Assembly: GCA_002425705.1 (NCBI GenBank)
Contig: DIMT01000034.1
Coordinates: 1 to 64,000 of the forward strand
Reading direction: 5' to 3'
Length of the DNA: 64,000 bases
Source of the DNA: Firmicutes bacterium UBA5559
Lineage (GTDB): Bacteria; Bacillota; Clostridia; Peptostreptococcales; Anaerovoracaceae
Shown here: piece after piece, positions 40,595-49,987 of the stretch
Layout of the letters: each line of letters opens with the position of its first letter
Position numbering within the stretch: position 1 is the stretch's first letter
The notes under the pieces: generated by a model
Told to the model about the DNA's origin: nothing
Database searches by the model: none
What the model saw: the letters and a program-made list of their open reading frames with translations, nothing else
Program-made: the position numbers and the translations under genes

Positions 40595-41230
40595 TTATTT
40601 CTCGCGGAGCAGGTCCAGTACTTCCTGGTCTTCCACCTGATTAAATTCTTCATAATAGGCCCCTACTGCACCCAGGTAGTTGGAATCGATATCCAGAGCA
40701 ATCAGCTCGTCAGCCATTTTCCGCAGTTTCTGAGCGGTATCAAAGGGAACCACGGGAATTGCCACCACCACTTTTTTCGTATTTCGTTCCTTCATTTCCT
40801 TGATGGCGGCTATCATGGTGAAGCCGGTGGCGATACCGTCATCCACGATGATGGCGATTTTTCCAGCCGGATCCCGGCGGGGTTTATCCCCCAGATACTC
40901 TTTTCTGCGCCGGCGGATTTCCTGGCGGACCTGGCTAAGCTCCCGCTGGAACCATTCCGGATCAACTTTGCTGATCTCATTGGGATTGCAGATGGGCTCC
41001 CCTTCTTCCGCTACGGCACAGATGGCGTATTCCGGATTCATGGGATGGCCGATTTTCTTCGTAATCACCAGATCCAGCGGTGCCTGAAGCTGGTCGGCGA
41101 TTACCCTTCCCAGGACCACTCCCCCCCGGGGCAGGGCATAGACGATAACATCTTGATCTTTGTATTGCATCAAAGCCTCTCCAAGCCGGATGCCGGCATC
41201 CTTTCTGTCTTTAAAATACACTGGAATCAT
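40595..41230 (-). CDS. Phosphoribosyltransferase-domain protein
   Basis: 211 residues on the reverse strand. The PRPP-binding loop is IAIIVDDGIATGFTMIAAI (about residues 122-140). VIVYALPRGGVVLGRVIADQL and LVITKKIGHPMNPEYAICAVAEEG give the first half of the fold. Stand-alone proteins of this type are usually annotated as phosphoribosyltransferases of unknown base specificity. It is convergent with the HMA gene (5-bp gap) and divergent to the lipoprotein at 41440. Confidence 0.85.
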   Translation of the reverse strand: MIPVYFKDRKDAGIRLGEALMQYKDQDVIVYALPRGGVVLGRVIADQLQAPLDLVITKKIGHPMNPEYAICAVAEEGEPICNPNEISKVDPEWFQRELSQVRQEIRRRRKEYLGDKPRRDPAGKIAIIVDDGIATGFTMIAAIKEMKERNTKKVVVAIPVVPFDTAQKLRKMADELIALDIDSNYLGAVGAYYEEFNQVEDQEVLDLLREK

Positions 41231-41352
41231 CTCCCTTCTCCTTTATTATTTCACAGCATTTTCCTGAAAACTATGGGACTTCACCGACAGCTATCGCCAT
41301 TTTCCCCTTGACTATTGTATTGTAGGAAATTTCATGGTATTGAGTGAACTTA

Positions 41353-41381
41353 TTTACAAAAAACCCTCAATAGTGTAAGAT
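41353..41381 (+). promoter_or_regulatory. Sigma-A promoter of the lipoprotein gene
   Basis: TTTACA (41353-41358), 17-bp spacer, TAAGAT (41376-41381), about 58 bp before the ATG at 41440. Confidence 0.6.
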
Positions 41382-41439
41382 TTTCTCAACAATGCGCGAA
41401 AAAGGTGTTCAAGAGAATATCTTAGAAGGAGGAAATTAT

Positions 41440-42954
41440 ATGAAATCCAAAATAGCCCTGCTCTTAATCTTTGTGATGGTCTTCAGTCTGGCAGCCTGTG
41501 GCGGGCAGTCGGAATCCGGCGACACAGATCGGAACCAGGTAATACGGGAAATAGAGCCTCCGGTATTACAGACGGGAAATGAAGCCACGGCGATTGCGCT
41601 CAAACAGTATATCTATGCCCGGTTGCTGACCGAACATCTTGCCACCGAAGGTTTTGCTCAACTTTCAGAAACAGAACGAAAAGGGATGATGGATGAGCTG
41701 GTGGCTGCCTGGGAGGCTGCTGCAGAGTTCACTGCCAGTGCCGAGAAACTAACCGAACAGGCAGTGATGGAACTTGAAAATACCGCCTCCCTTTCAATTC
41801 CAGGGAAAATGCCGTTCTCTTTTCTGGCAGTTGCCTATGCTGCAGATGAAGCCAAGGACTTTGATCAAAAGGCCTGGGCAGAAAAACTGACAAAGCAATA
41901 CGATGCCCTCAAAGGAGCCAAACGCTACAACCAGCTGGCAAAACAGCTTGGAGTAGATGCCAGGACCGCTTATGAACAGATGACCCTCGCTCAGGAGATT
42001 ATCCACAAGGGCGCCATGGCGGATGCGGATTGGAACAATAAGGTAGTCAACATTCTTCAGGCCACCAAGACAACGTCAAAAGTAGCAGTTTTCGGATTAT
42101 CCCTTGTTGCTACAGGAGGGGCAAGTGTTTCCGTATTGGAGGGGGCTGGATTTATCGCAAGTGGAATCGAATGTGTCATTGAAGTGGCAGACACCAGCAG
42201 CACCATCATCTTGGGAGAGAAGAACAAAGTATCTGTTGGATTCAATGAGTTAAAGAAAGTGACGGCACCGGTCACATCCGTGATTGGACTTCTGAATTTC
42301 GATGTGGCTAATCTGAAAGAGAGAACAAAAGGAACGGGAGACGCACTAATATATATCAGCGATTCTGTCCTGGACTTGGTATTTGAAAATAAAGTACTGG
42401 GGATGGAGATATCTACTTCAAAGGATGGAAAGGTCGCTATCAATGGACAGACCATCGATGTTACGGGCATGGGAACAGAGGCGGTGAAGTCTGCCCTTGA
42501 AGAGGCTGGGTTCCCCCTTCCCGATGCTCCAATGGAAGTTCTGGAGCTGATTCGGAACGCCTGGGATCCGGACATTGAAGTCATGAGAGCCCAAATGGGG
42601 GCTTTGACGGCAGGCCTTACGGAGGAAGTTTCAGAGGAACCACCGGTGCTGGTTGTAGGGAGCATTTTCGGCAGCTATAGCTATACCATGACTTATCAGG
42701 ATGGGGAAGTGGACACAGGAACCTGTACCATTGAAGATAACGGGGATGGGACCATTGCATGGATATCAGATGACATGGATATAACCACTCTGTATTATGA
42801 AGAAGGTTCCCGACGAATCTATTACTCCGGTGATGGCTTGAATCTGGAAATTCTGTTTACTTCCGGTCTTGGAGGCGTGAAGGGAACTGGACGGATGTAT
42901 GGAACCTTCTGGGATTCCCCGATTGATGTCAGCATTGATATGACCAAACAATAG
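41440..42954 (+). CDS. Secreted lipoprotein of unknown function
   Basis: 504 residues from the ATG at 41440 (AAGGAGGA upstream). Signal MKSKIALLLIFVMVFSLAAC has a lipobox LAAC, so the mature protein is membrane-anchored outside the cell. The N-terminal half is helical and Ala/Glu-rich. The middle (VAVFGLSLVATGGASVSVLEGAGFIASGIEC) looks Gly/Ala-rich and hydrophobic. The last about 100 residues (SYTMTYQDGEVDTGTCTIEDNGDG onward) look like a beta domain. I recognise no named family. A 15-bp stem terminator follows. Confidence 0.7.
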   Translation: MKSKIALLLIFVMVFSLAACGGQSESGDTDRNQVIREIEPPVLQTGNEATAIALKQYIYARLLTEHLATEGFAQLSETERKGMMDELVAAWEAAAEFTASAEKLTEQAVMELENTASLSIPGKMPFSFLAVAYAADEAKDFDQKAWAEKLTKQYDALKGAKRYNQLAKQLGVDARTAYEQMTLAQEIIHKGAMADADWNNKVVNILQATKTTSKVAVFGLSLVATGGASVSVLEGAGFIASGIECVIEVADTSSTIILGEKNKVSVGFNELKKVTAPVTSVIGLLNFDVANLKERTKGTGDALIYISDSVLDLVFENKVLGMEISTSKDGKVAINGQTIDVTGMGTEAVKSALEEAGFPLPDAPMEVLELIRNAWDPDIEVMRAQMGALTAGLTEEVSEEPPVLVVGSIFGSYSYTMTYQDGEVDTGTCTIEDNGDGTIAWISDDMDITTLYYEEGSRRIYYSGDGLNLEILFTSGLGGVKGTGRMYGTFWDSPIDVSIDMTKQ

Positions 42955-42964
42955 AAAAACAATA

Positions 42965-43013
42965 AAAACCTCGCATAATTCAAGTTCGTATATTGGATTG
43001 TGCGAGGTTTTGT
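42965..43013 (+). terminator. Rho-independent terminator after the lipoprotein gene
   Basis: AAAACCTCGCATAAT (42965-42979) pairs with ATTGTGCGAGGTTTT (42997-43011), one wobble, 17-nt loop, with the trailing TTTT inside the stem end and TGTGTT after it. Confidence 0.75.
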
Positions 43014-43069
43014 GTTAGGGTTGAAACTAGGAAAGCACTATTCTCCAAAGTAATGATAGGAGCATGGAT

Positions 43070-43738
43070 ATGAAAAGAATTGCTGGATTTGTGGTTCTTG
43101 TGTTAATGATATCAGCCTTCAGTGGCTGCATCAGTTCTGATCCGAGCCGCCCTGACGGGAATTCCGAAGCAACGGAAAACCGATACAGTGAACTGGAAAT
43201 CCGGGAATATGAGGGTACCCGTCTGGACCCCTCCGTAGGTCCCAGAGACAATTCGATTGCCGGCATACAGCATGTGGAACTGGAAGGATATACCTTGAAA
43301 ATAACAGGGTTGGTGCAGGAAGAACAGTCCCTCACCTATGAGGAAGTCCTGGCAATGCCAGCAGCTGAAAAACTCATTACCCTGCACTGTGTCGAGGGCT
43401 GGGAGGCTACGGTTTTATGGAAAGGAACCAGTCTTGGGGACCTTATTCAGCTTGCAGAAGCGGATCAGAAAGCCGATACCGTTATTTTTCACTGCGTGGA
43501 CGGGTACACTACTTCCATGTCCCTGGCAGATATTATGGACCGGAATATGATTTTGGCCTATTCATCCAATGGGATTCCCCTTCCCCCAGCCCTGGGATTT
43601 CCTTTCATCGTAGTGGCAGAGGATAAATGGGGGTACAAATGGGCTAGGTGGGTCGATGCAATAATACTTTCCAGTGACACGGAGTACAAAGGATACTGGG
43701 AGGAGCGAGGATACAGCAACGAGGCAGATTTACCATAA
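43070..43738 (+). CDS. Molybdopterin-binding sulfite-oxidase-like lipoprotein
   Basis: 222 residues from the ATG at 43070; AGGAG at 43058-43062 is correctly spaced for this start but too close to the ATG at 43064. The signal MKRIAGFVVLVLMISAFSGC ends in a lipobox. The mature part matches the oxidoreductase molybdopterin-binding domain: LTYEEVLAMP, ITLHCVEGWEATVLWKGTSLGDLI with the candidate Mo-ligand Cys, FHCVDGYTTSMSLADIM, GFPFIVVAEDKWGYKWARWV. It is a small extracellular reductase or oxidase; the physiological substrate is unknown. Confidence 0.82.
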   Translation: MKRIAGFVVLVLMISAFSGCISSDPSRPDGNSEATENRYSELEIREYEGTRLDPSVGPRDNSIAGIQHVELEGYTLKITGLVQEEQSLTYEEVLAMPAAEKLITLHCVEGWEATVLWKGTSLGDLIQLAEADQKADTVIFHCVDGYTTSMSLADIMDRNMILAYSSNGIPLPPALGFPFIVVAEDKWGYKWARWVDAIILSSDTEYKGYWEERGYSNEADLP

Positions 43739-43780
43739 GGGTATAAAATAGCAGAATAAGGAGCAGGAAAGGAAACCATA

Positions 43781-44986
43781 ATGACTACCAACTTTGATGA
43801 AATCATCGATCGACGCAATACCAATGCTCTCAATACGGATGGATTCCGTCAGTATATCTTTAAGGCAGACAAGACCATGGCGTTCCCCTATAAAGACGAA
43901 GAGTTTATAAGAATGTGGGTGGCGGACATGGAATTTGCCACGCCCCAGGTCATCATCGATGCCATGAAGGAACGGCTGGATCGGCGGATCTTCGGATATA
44001 CCATGATTTTTTCCGATGACTATTACAAGGCTTTTTCCGGATGGTGCCAGAAACGATACGGCTGGATTTTTCATAAGGACCATCTGGTGACCTCCAACGG
44101 CATCATCCCTGCTTTATACGAGTTGGTGGAGTATATCACCAAGCCAGATGAAAAGGTGCTTTTTCTGACCCCCTCCTATGCCTACTTCAAATATGCGGCA
44201 GATCATCACCATCGGGAATGGGTGGCTTCTGATCTGATCAATGAGGGGGGAACATACCGGATCGACTTTGAAGATCTGGAACAAAAAGCAGCCGATGAAA
44301 AGACTACGCTCCTGATTCTCTGCAATCCCCACAATCCCACGGGAAGAGTTTGGAGCTCGGAAGAACTTCGGAAGCTGGGGGAAATCTGCATCAAGCATAA
44401 CACTTGGGTCGTCTCCGACGAGATCCACTGTGATCTTCTCAGAATCGGTCAGAAGCACATTCCCCTGGCTAAGCTGTTCCCGGAATACGACCGGATCATC
44501 ACTTGCATGGCCCCCAGCAAAACCTTCAACCTGGCTGGGCTGATGTTTTCCAATATCGTCATACCGGACCATGAGCTGCGAAAGATATGGAAACATCGCC
44601 ATTATGGCTTTGACAACCCCCTAAGCATCGCGGCGGCCCAGGCGGCCTATGAAAAAGGGGAGCCTTGGCTGGAAGAGCTGCAAGTGTATCTGGATGAAAA
44701 CTTTGCCTTTACCAAGACATATCTGTCGGAGCATTTGCCCAAGGCCCGATTCGAAATCTCCGAAGCCACGTATCTGGCCTGGGTAGACGTCAGTGCCTAT
44801 TTTGATCAGGCAGAGGATCTGCCCCTCTTCTTTGCCAACAAGGCCGGGGTCCTTTTAGAAGGGGGCAACATGTTCGTCCAAAACTCGGACCGATTCATCC
44901 GGCTCAATCTGGCCTGCCCCAGATCCTTGCTGGAAGAGGGCCTTAAGCGGATAGGGGAAGCTGTTCCTTTGGAAAAGGAAGTATGA
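43781..44986 (+). CDS. MalY/PatB-type pyridoxal-phosphate lyase (cystathionine beta-lyase family)
   Basis: 401 residues, fold-type I PLP aminotransferase-like. Features are MWVADMEFATPQVIIDAM (about residue 45), LILCNPHNPTGRVWSSEEL (about residue 180), WVVSDEIHCDLL (about 210) and MAPSKTFNLAGLMFSNIV (about 240), in which the Lys of SKTFNLAG binds PLP. MalY/PatB enzymes split cystathionine or cysteine-type C-S bonds. The gene is followed 26 bp later by the MerR regulator gene, which may belong to the same transcript. Confidence 0.88.
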   Translation: MTTNFDEIIDRRNTNALNTDGFRQYIFKADKTMAFPYKDEEFIRMWVADMEFATPQVIIDAMKERLDRRIFGYTMIFSDDYYKAFSGWCQKRYGWIFHKDHLVTSNGIIPALYELVEYITKPDEKVLFLTPSYAYFKYAADHHHREWVASDLINEGGTYRIDFEDLEQKAADEKTTLLILCNPHNPTGRVWSSEELRKLGEICIKHNTWVVSDEIHCDLLRIGQKHIPLAKLFPEYDRIITCMAPSKTFNLAGLMFSNIVIPDHELRKIWKHRHYGFDNPLSIAAAQAAYEKGEPWLEELQVYLDENFAFTKTYLSEHLPKARFEISEATYLAWVDVSAYFDQAEDLPLFFANKAGVLLEGGNMFVQNSDRFIRLNLACPRSLLEEGLKRIGEAVPLEKEV

Positions 44987-45012
44987 AAAGAGATAAGATG
45001 GGAGGTTGAACT

Positions 45013-45864
45013 ATGGATTTGCAGCAGCTGACTATCGGCGAGATGGCACAATTAAACAACGTTACGACCGAGACTCTGCGTCACTATGATCGGCAAGGAC
45101 TGCTCCATCCCTTTTATACAGACCGGGAAACGGGATATCGCTATTATCATATCAATCAATGCGCCAGACTGGATATGATTCAGTTTCTCCAATCCCACAA
45201 CATCCCTCTTCGAGAAGTTCGCCGTTACTTAGAACTGACAAATACAGAAGCAATCTGTGAGCTGCTCAACAATCAAGTTTCTTCCATAGACGATTCGATT
45301 CGGCGCCTCACCCAAAGTCGATTTTCAATCGGAAGGATGCTGGCTAACCACGAACGATGCAAACACATGCCCCAGGATGGAACGATTTTTTTTGAGTACA
45401 TAAAGGCTAGAAAGATTTTTAAGCATCAGACTGATCAAAACCTTTTCGAACAGGATATTACCGGATATGAGATGATTCTCCGTCAATTGAAGCAGTCGAT
45501 GATCAAGAACAGGCTGCCCATGTCCTACTTCTTTAATGCGGGATCCTTGATCAGACAGGATTGCCTGAAGCGAAATGTTCTCTATTCGGATGAAGTCTTC
45601 TTTTTTGTGGAGGATAGTTATACGGGACCCGGAGAGCATGAAGTATTGCCGGAAGCCCTATATGTATGCTGTTGCAGCAATGATTTTTCTGAGGAAACAG
45701 AGTGTGCCCGCCATCTTATAGAACATATTGCCCAAACAGGCTATGAAATCAGTGGGGACTACGTCTGCGAGGTCATCGAAGAATTTCCCGGATTTGAAGC
45801 AGGGCCTCGAAAACTGTTCTATAAAATACAAATACCGGTGAAAAAGTTCACAAGTAAGGCTTGA
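45013..45864 (+). CDS. MerR-family transcriptional regulator with effector domain
   Basis: 283 residues. The N-terminal MerR helix-turn-helix (LTIGEMAQLNNVTTETLRHYDRQGLL, residues 6-31, then ETGYRYYHINQCARLDMIQFLQ) and coiled coil (about residues 80-115) are clear. The C-terminal about 155 residues probably form a BmrR/GyrI-like effector domain. The stop codon TGA (45862-45864) lies inside the -35 box of a MerR-type promoter that drives the next gene. The ligand is unknown; the neighbouring lyase and dehydrogenase suggest an amino-acid-related compound. Confidence 0.88.
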   Translation: MDLQQLTIGEMAQLNNVTTETLRHYDRQGLLHPFYTDRETGYRYYHINQCARLDMIQFLQSHNIPLREVRRYLELTNTEAICELLNNQVSSIDDSIRRLTQSRFSIGRMLANHERCKHMPQDGTIFFEYIKARKIFKHQTDQNLFEQDITGYEMILRQLKQSMIKNRLPMSYFFNAGSLIRQDCLKRNVLYSDEVFFFVEDSYTGPGEHEVLPEALYVCCCSNDFSEETECARHLIEHIAQTGYEISGDYVCEVIEEFPGFEAGPRKLFYKIQIPVKKFTSKA

Positions 45865-45891
45865 CATTTGTGTAGCACAAAGGAATATGCT
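45861..45891 (+). promoter_or_regulatory. MerR-type promoter with 19-bp spacer and central dyad
   Basis: TTGACA (45861-45866) and TATGCT (45886-45891) are separated by 19 bp, the overlong spacing typical of MerR-activated promoters. Within the spacer TTTGTG (45867-45872) and CACAAA (45876-45881) are perfect 6-bp inverted arms around TAG. Confidence 0.8.
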
Positions 45892-45952
45892 GATTTCAGA
45901 AGGAAGGTCCATATTGGACCACCAGGCAGGAATCAGTATAGGAGGTCATGCC

Positions 45953-47026
45953 ATGAATAAAAAAATCCGGGCAGCCCAATTCGGCTGCGGTAAAATGAGT
46001 GTGTATCTGATGCGGTATATGTTGGAAAAAGGAGTGGATATCGTCGCCGCCTTTGACATGAATCCGATGGTGATCGGTAAAGACATTGGCGATATCATGG
46101 GCACAGAAAAAACCGGCATCGTCGTCAGCGACGGAGCCGATGCGGGGAAAATCCTGGAGGAACAGAAAGCGGATGTTTGTGTGGTCGCCACCATGAGCAC
46201 CATCGCAGATATAAAAGACATCTTTGCCCTTTGCGCGGAAAAGGGGGTCAATGCCATCTCGACCTGTGAGGAATCCCTTTATCCCTGGAACTCCTCTCCG
46301 GCTATGACCGAAGAATTGGATCGTCTGGCGAAGAAAAACGGCATCACCTTATCCGGAAGCGGCTATCCCGACATGTTCTGGGGCGTCCTGATCGACACGC
46401 TTGCTGGATCCATGCAAAAAATCACCAAGATAACAGGAATCAGCAGCTACAACGTGGAAGACTACGGAATCGCCCTGGCTAAGGGCCACGGAGCCGGTTT
46501 GACCACGGAGGATTTTGAAAAGGAAATCGGCATGTACAACCGTTTAAGTTCGGAGGAGCAAAAGAAACTGGTGGAGAGCGGCGGTTACGTGCCAAGTTAC
46601 ATGTGGAATCAAAATGGCTGGCTATGCAGCCGGATGGAGCTGACGCCCCTAACTCAGGTACAGCAGTGCATTCCTACCACCCATCATGAAGATCTTCATT
46701 CAGCGACTTTGGGAATGACCATCAAAGCCGGTCAGCCAACCGGAATGCGAGCTATTGTGACAACAGAAACCAAAGAAGGAATCACTCTGGTTACAGAGTG
46801 CATCGGAAAGGTCTACGGTCCCGAGGATTTTGACAGAAATGACTGGACGTTCCACGGGGAGCCGGAAACCACCATCAATGTCAATAGACCAGCAACGGTG
46901 GAACTGACCTGTGCCAACCTGATCAACCGAATCCCGGCCTTGATTCGAGCCGAACCGGGGTATATCACGACAGAGAAGATGCCAAATAACCGATACCCGG
47001 TCCAACCTCTTCATGAATATTTGTAG
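45953..47026 (+). CDS. 2,4-diaminopentanoate-dehydrogenase-like NAD(P)-dependent oxidoreductase
   Basis: 357 residues from the ATG at 45953, set by GGAGG at 45941-45945. The N-terminal Rossmann motif is AAQFGCGKMSVYLM, and VVATMSTIADIKDIFALCAEKG plus NAISTCEESLYPW continue the dihydrodipicolinate-reductase-like fold. The central GSGYPDMFWGVLIDTLAG and GHGAGLTTEDFE match the clostridial 2,4-diaminopentanoate dehydrogenase group of ornithine fermentation. No ornithine aminomutase or thiolase genes lie nearby, so the real substrate may differ. It is driven by the MerR-type promoter upstream. Confidence 0.75.
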   Translation: MNKKIRAAQFGCGKMSVYLMRYMLEKGVDIVAAFDMNPMVIGKDIGDIMGTEKTGIVVSDGADAGKILEEQKADVCVVATMSTIADIKDIFALCAEKGVNAISTCEESLYPWNSSPAMTEELDRLAKKNGITLSGSGYPDMFWGVLIDTLAGSMQKITKITGISSYNVEDYGIALAKGHGAGLTTEDFEKEIGMYNRLSSEEQKKLVESGGYVPSYMWNQNGWLCSRMELTPLTQVQQCIPTTHHEDLHSATLGMTIKAGQPTGMRAIVTTETKEGITLVTECIGKVYGPEDFDRNDWTFHGEPETTINVNRPATVELTCANLINRIPALIRAEPGYITTEKMPNNRYPVQPLHEYL

Positions 47027-47069
47027 GTGATAGATGAGCTGTGAAACAGCATGACACGAAATTGACCCA

Positions 47070-47110
47070 GCGCACCCAATGGATTCCGGGTATTGGGTGC
47101 GCTCCGTTTT
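47070..47110 (+). terminator. Rho-independent terminator after the dehydrogenase gene
   Basis: GCGCACCCAAT (47070-47080) and ATTGGGTGCGC (47092-47102) form a perfect 11-bp stem with an 11-nt loop, then TCCGTTTT. Confidence 0.75.
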
Positions 47111-47131
47111 ACCCTGTGGTTTAGTTTTTAC

Positions 47132-47160
47132 TTGTGAATAGGCCTTAAACCTGTTATTAT
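47132..47160 (+). promoter_or_regulatory. Sigma-A promoter of the GGDEF/HD-GYP gene
   Basis: TTGTGA (47132-47137), 17-bp spacer, TATTAT (47155-47160), 60 bp upstream of the ATG at 47220. Confidence 0.5.
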
Positions 47161-47219
47161 TGCAATAAAAACAATTAAAAACAAGGTCAATAACACTGAA
47201 ATCATTGGGAGATCTGCTT

Positions 47220-49934
47220 ATGAAAAAGCACCGGCACATTTATTTAATAGTAGTCCTATGCCTTCTGTGGAACACGTCGGTTTCTTTTGCCCATCCGGAA
47301 AACCCCGATCCAAATACCACCTTTCAGAACAATAAGTCCGTCATGCTGATCATCGACTCAAAAACAGGCGCCATCGTTAATGCGAATCAGGCGGCTGCTG
47401 AATTCTATGGCTATTCTATGGCGGAACTGCTTCAGATGACGATTCTACAAATCAATACGCTATCAGCAGAAGCAATCAACCTTGAAATGGAAAGAGCCAT
47501 TCTGGAAAAAAGAAACTATTTCGAGTTTGAGCATATACGAAAGGATGGCGAGATCCGCTTTGTGGAGGTCTATTCCTCTCCAGTCAATAATGTGGAAGGA
47601 AATCCCCTTCTCTTTTCCATTGTTCATGACATAACCGATAAAAAAATGGCTGAGCAGGAAGCTGATCAAAATAGGATGCTGGCGTTCTATTTATTGGGTT
47701 TGCTTGTTGCAATACTATTGCTTGCTGTTTATGTTGTCAATCGAATCAAAAAGAAGGAAAGAAACAGCAAGAACCGGTATCGAGCCCTTTTTGAGAACAT
47801 GCATGAAGGATTTGCCTTGCATGAAATCATCCTGGACGACCGGGGATCTCCGATAAATTATCGTTTTCTTGATGCCAATGTCGCGTTTGAACGGATTACG
47901 GGGCTCCAGGTAGACTCGATTATTGGACGAACCGTTTTAGATGTCCTGCCCCAAACGGAGAAGAGCTGGATTGAAACTTATGGAAGCGTTGCCCTTCATG
48001 GGCAGAATTTGACTTTTTCCAATTATTCGGCGGAGCTGGATAAATATTTCACCGTCAACGTGTACTGCCCGGCACCAAATCAGTTTGCTACCGTTTTTAC
48101 GGATATTACTTTTGAAAAGGATGCACAGGAAAAAATTGAAAAGGAACGGAAAATGCTGGAAAGCATTCTGGAGGATGCCTTGTCCGGTTATTGGGATTGG
48201 AATCTGGTGACGAACCAGGAATATTTGAGCCCATCCTTCAAAGGCATGTTCGGTTATTCCGACGAAGAACTGGAAAATTCTCCGGAATCCTGGCAGAAAT
48301 TGATCTACCAGGAGGATCTTCCTTCTGTTTTAGACCAATTCGACAGTCACGTAGAAAGCAGGGGTGCCGTTCCCTTTTATAACGAAGTCCGGTATCATCA
48401 CAAAAATGGTAGAACCGTCTGGGTCATTTGTTCTGGCCGGGTTGTTGAGTGGGATGGGACAAAGCCCCTCCGTATGGTGGGCTGCCATATCAATATTACC
48501 GGAATCAAAGAACTGGAATCCCTGCTGAGGGAGGAACGATCCCTGTTTAAGACAACCCTTCATTCTATCGGGGATGGGGTCATATCCACTGACGTGAACG
48601 GCACCGTGGACATCATGAACGGAGTGGCAGAAAATCTGACAGGATGGTCCGAGGCGGAAGCGAAGGGAAGACCCTTTGAAGAAGTCTTTAACATCATCAA
48701 TGAATTTACCAGGAGACCTGCTGAAAACCCAGTAGAAAAGGCGCTGAAGGAAGATAAAATCATTGAATTGGAAAACCATACTCTCCTCATCCAAAAGAGT
48801 GGAAATGAAATTCCGATTGAGGACAGTGCGGCGCCGATCCGGGACGAAAAAGCCCGAAGCAAAGGGGTCGTCGTCGTATTCCGGGATTGTACCGAGAAGA
48901 AAGAGAAGCAGGAAAAAATTGAGTTCCTCAGCTACCACGATCAGTTGACAGGCCTCTATAACCGGCACTTTTTCGAAGCAGAATTGAAGCGGCTGGATAC
49001 GGACAGGAACCTTCCGTTTACGATTGCCATGATTGATGTGAATGGTCTGAAACTGACCAATGACGCCTTTGGTCATGAAGCGGGGGACCAACTGCTCCAA
49101 CGGGTGGCCCAGGTTTTAAAACTGGAATGCCGGAGCGATGATATCATATCGAGAGTAGGCGGAGATGAATTTGTAGTCCTGCTCCCTAAAACCAGCCACC
49201 GGGAAGCCGAGCTGATCATGAAACGAATTTACCAGTCTGTAGATCAGCAGCATATTGACAACGTAGTCGTTTCCGTTTCCATCGGCTGGGATACGAAAGA
49301 GATGCCGGAACAGGATATTAAAGAAGTCTTCTCAAAAGCGGAAGATTTTATGTACCGGAAAAAAATTACAGAAAGCCAGAGTATGAGAAATCATACCATC
49401 AAGGTAATTATGCAGACCCTCCATGAAAGCAATTCCCGGGAAAAAATCCATTCCGAGAGAGTGAGTAAGCTTAGCCGGAAAATTGGAGAAGCCATGGAAC
49501 TGGATGGTGAGGTTCTGAAGGAACTTGAAATATCCGGATTGATGCATGATATTGGCAAAATCGCCATTAATAATTCAATTCTGGACAAACCCGGCAAACT
49601 TACCAAGGACGAATATGATGAAATCAAGAAGCATCCGGAGGTCAGTTATCACATTTTAAAGTCAGCGGATGTGTACACCAGACTGGCGGAACACGTTCTT
49701 TCCCATCATGAAAAGTGGGATGGCACCGGTTATCCCAGAGGATTGGCCGGCAGTGAAATCCCTCTGGCAGCGCGTATCATTTCGGTGGCAGATGCCTATG
49801 AAGCCATGACGGCTGCTCGTCCATACCGGGAAGTTTTCACCCCGGAACAAGCTCTTGAGGAATTGAAACAGTGTGCCGGCACTCAATTCGATCCGGAAAT
49901 CGTCCGTGTCTTAGAGGGAATCCCTTTCGAATAG
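47220..49934 (+). CDS. Membrane PAS-PAS-PAS-PAS-GGDEF-HD-GYP cyclic-di-GMP protein
   Basis: 904 residues from the ATG at 47220 (GGGAGAT upstream). A signal-like segment (residues 1-25) precedes a PAS-type sensor (NKSVMLIIDSKTGAIVNANQAAAEFYGYS), a membrane helix at about 157-180 (LLGLLVAILLLAVYVV), and three further PAS domains. The GGDEF domain keeps GGDEF near residue 647, and the HD-GYP domain has HDIGK near 777 and HHEKWDGTGYPRG near 830. Both c-di-GMP synthesis and degradation motifs are intact. The first PAS appears to lie outside the cell, which is unusual. The gene stands alone. Confidence 0.88.
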   Translation: MKKHRHIYLIVVLCLLWNTSVSFAHPENPDPNTTFQNNKSVMLIIDSKTGAIVNANQAAAEFYGYSMAELLQMTILQINTLSAEAINLEMERAILEKRNYFEFEHIRKDGEIRFVEVYSSPVNNVEGNPLLFSIVHDITDKKMAEQEADQNRMLAFYLLGLLVAILLLAVYVVNRIKKKERNSKNRYRALFENMHEGFALHEIILDDRGSPINYRFLDANVAFERITGLQVDSIIGRTVLDVLPQTEKSWIETYGSVALHGQNLTFSNYSAELDKYFTVNVYCPAPNQFATVFTDITFEKDAQEKIEKERKMLESILEDALSGYWDWNLVTNQEYLSPSFKGMFGYSDEELENSPESWQKLIYQEDLPSVLDQFDSHVESRGAVPFYNEVRYHHKNGRTVWVICSGRVVEWDGTKPLRMVGCHINITGIKELESLLREERSLFKTTLHSIGDGVISTDVNGTVDIMNGVAENLTGWSEAEAKGRPFEEVFNIINEFTRRPAENPVEKALKEDKIIELENHTLLIQKSGNEIPIEDSAAPIRDEKARSKGVVVVFRDCTEKKEKQEKIEFLSYHDQLTGLYNRHFFEAELKRLDTDRNLPFTIAMIDVNGLKLTNDAFGHEAGDQLLQRVAQVLKLECRSDDIISRVGGDEFVVLLPKTSHREAELIMKRIYQSVDQQHIDNVVVSVSIGWDTKEMPEQDIKEVFSKAEDFMYRKKITESQSMRNHTIKVIMQTLHESNSREKIHSERVSKLSRKIGEAMELDGEVLKELEISGLMHDIGKIAINNSILDKPGKLTKDEYDEIKKHPEVSYHILKSADVYTRLAEHVLSHHEKWDGTGYPRGLAGSEIPLAARIISVADAYEAMTAARPYREVFTPEQALEELKQCAGTQFDPEIVRVLEGIPFE

Positions 49935-49958
49935 GATTCAGATGAATTTAAGAAGCGT

Positions 49959-49987
49959 TTGACACAATCCGCAAGAAGTGACATAAT
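49959..49987 (+). promoter_or_regulatory. Sigma-A promoter of the hydrolase-TetR operon
   Basis: TTGACA (49959-49964), 17-bp spacer, CATAAT (49982-49987); the operator starts inside the -10 box. Confidence 0.75.

Noticed and set aside
48330..49100. 256-codon reverse-strand frame in the GGDEF/HD-GYP gene
   Set aside because: Shadow of the PAS/GGDEF coding sequence.
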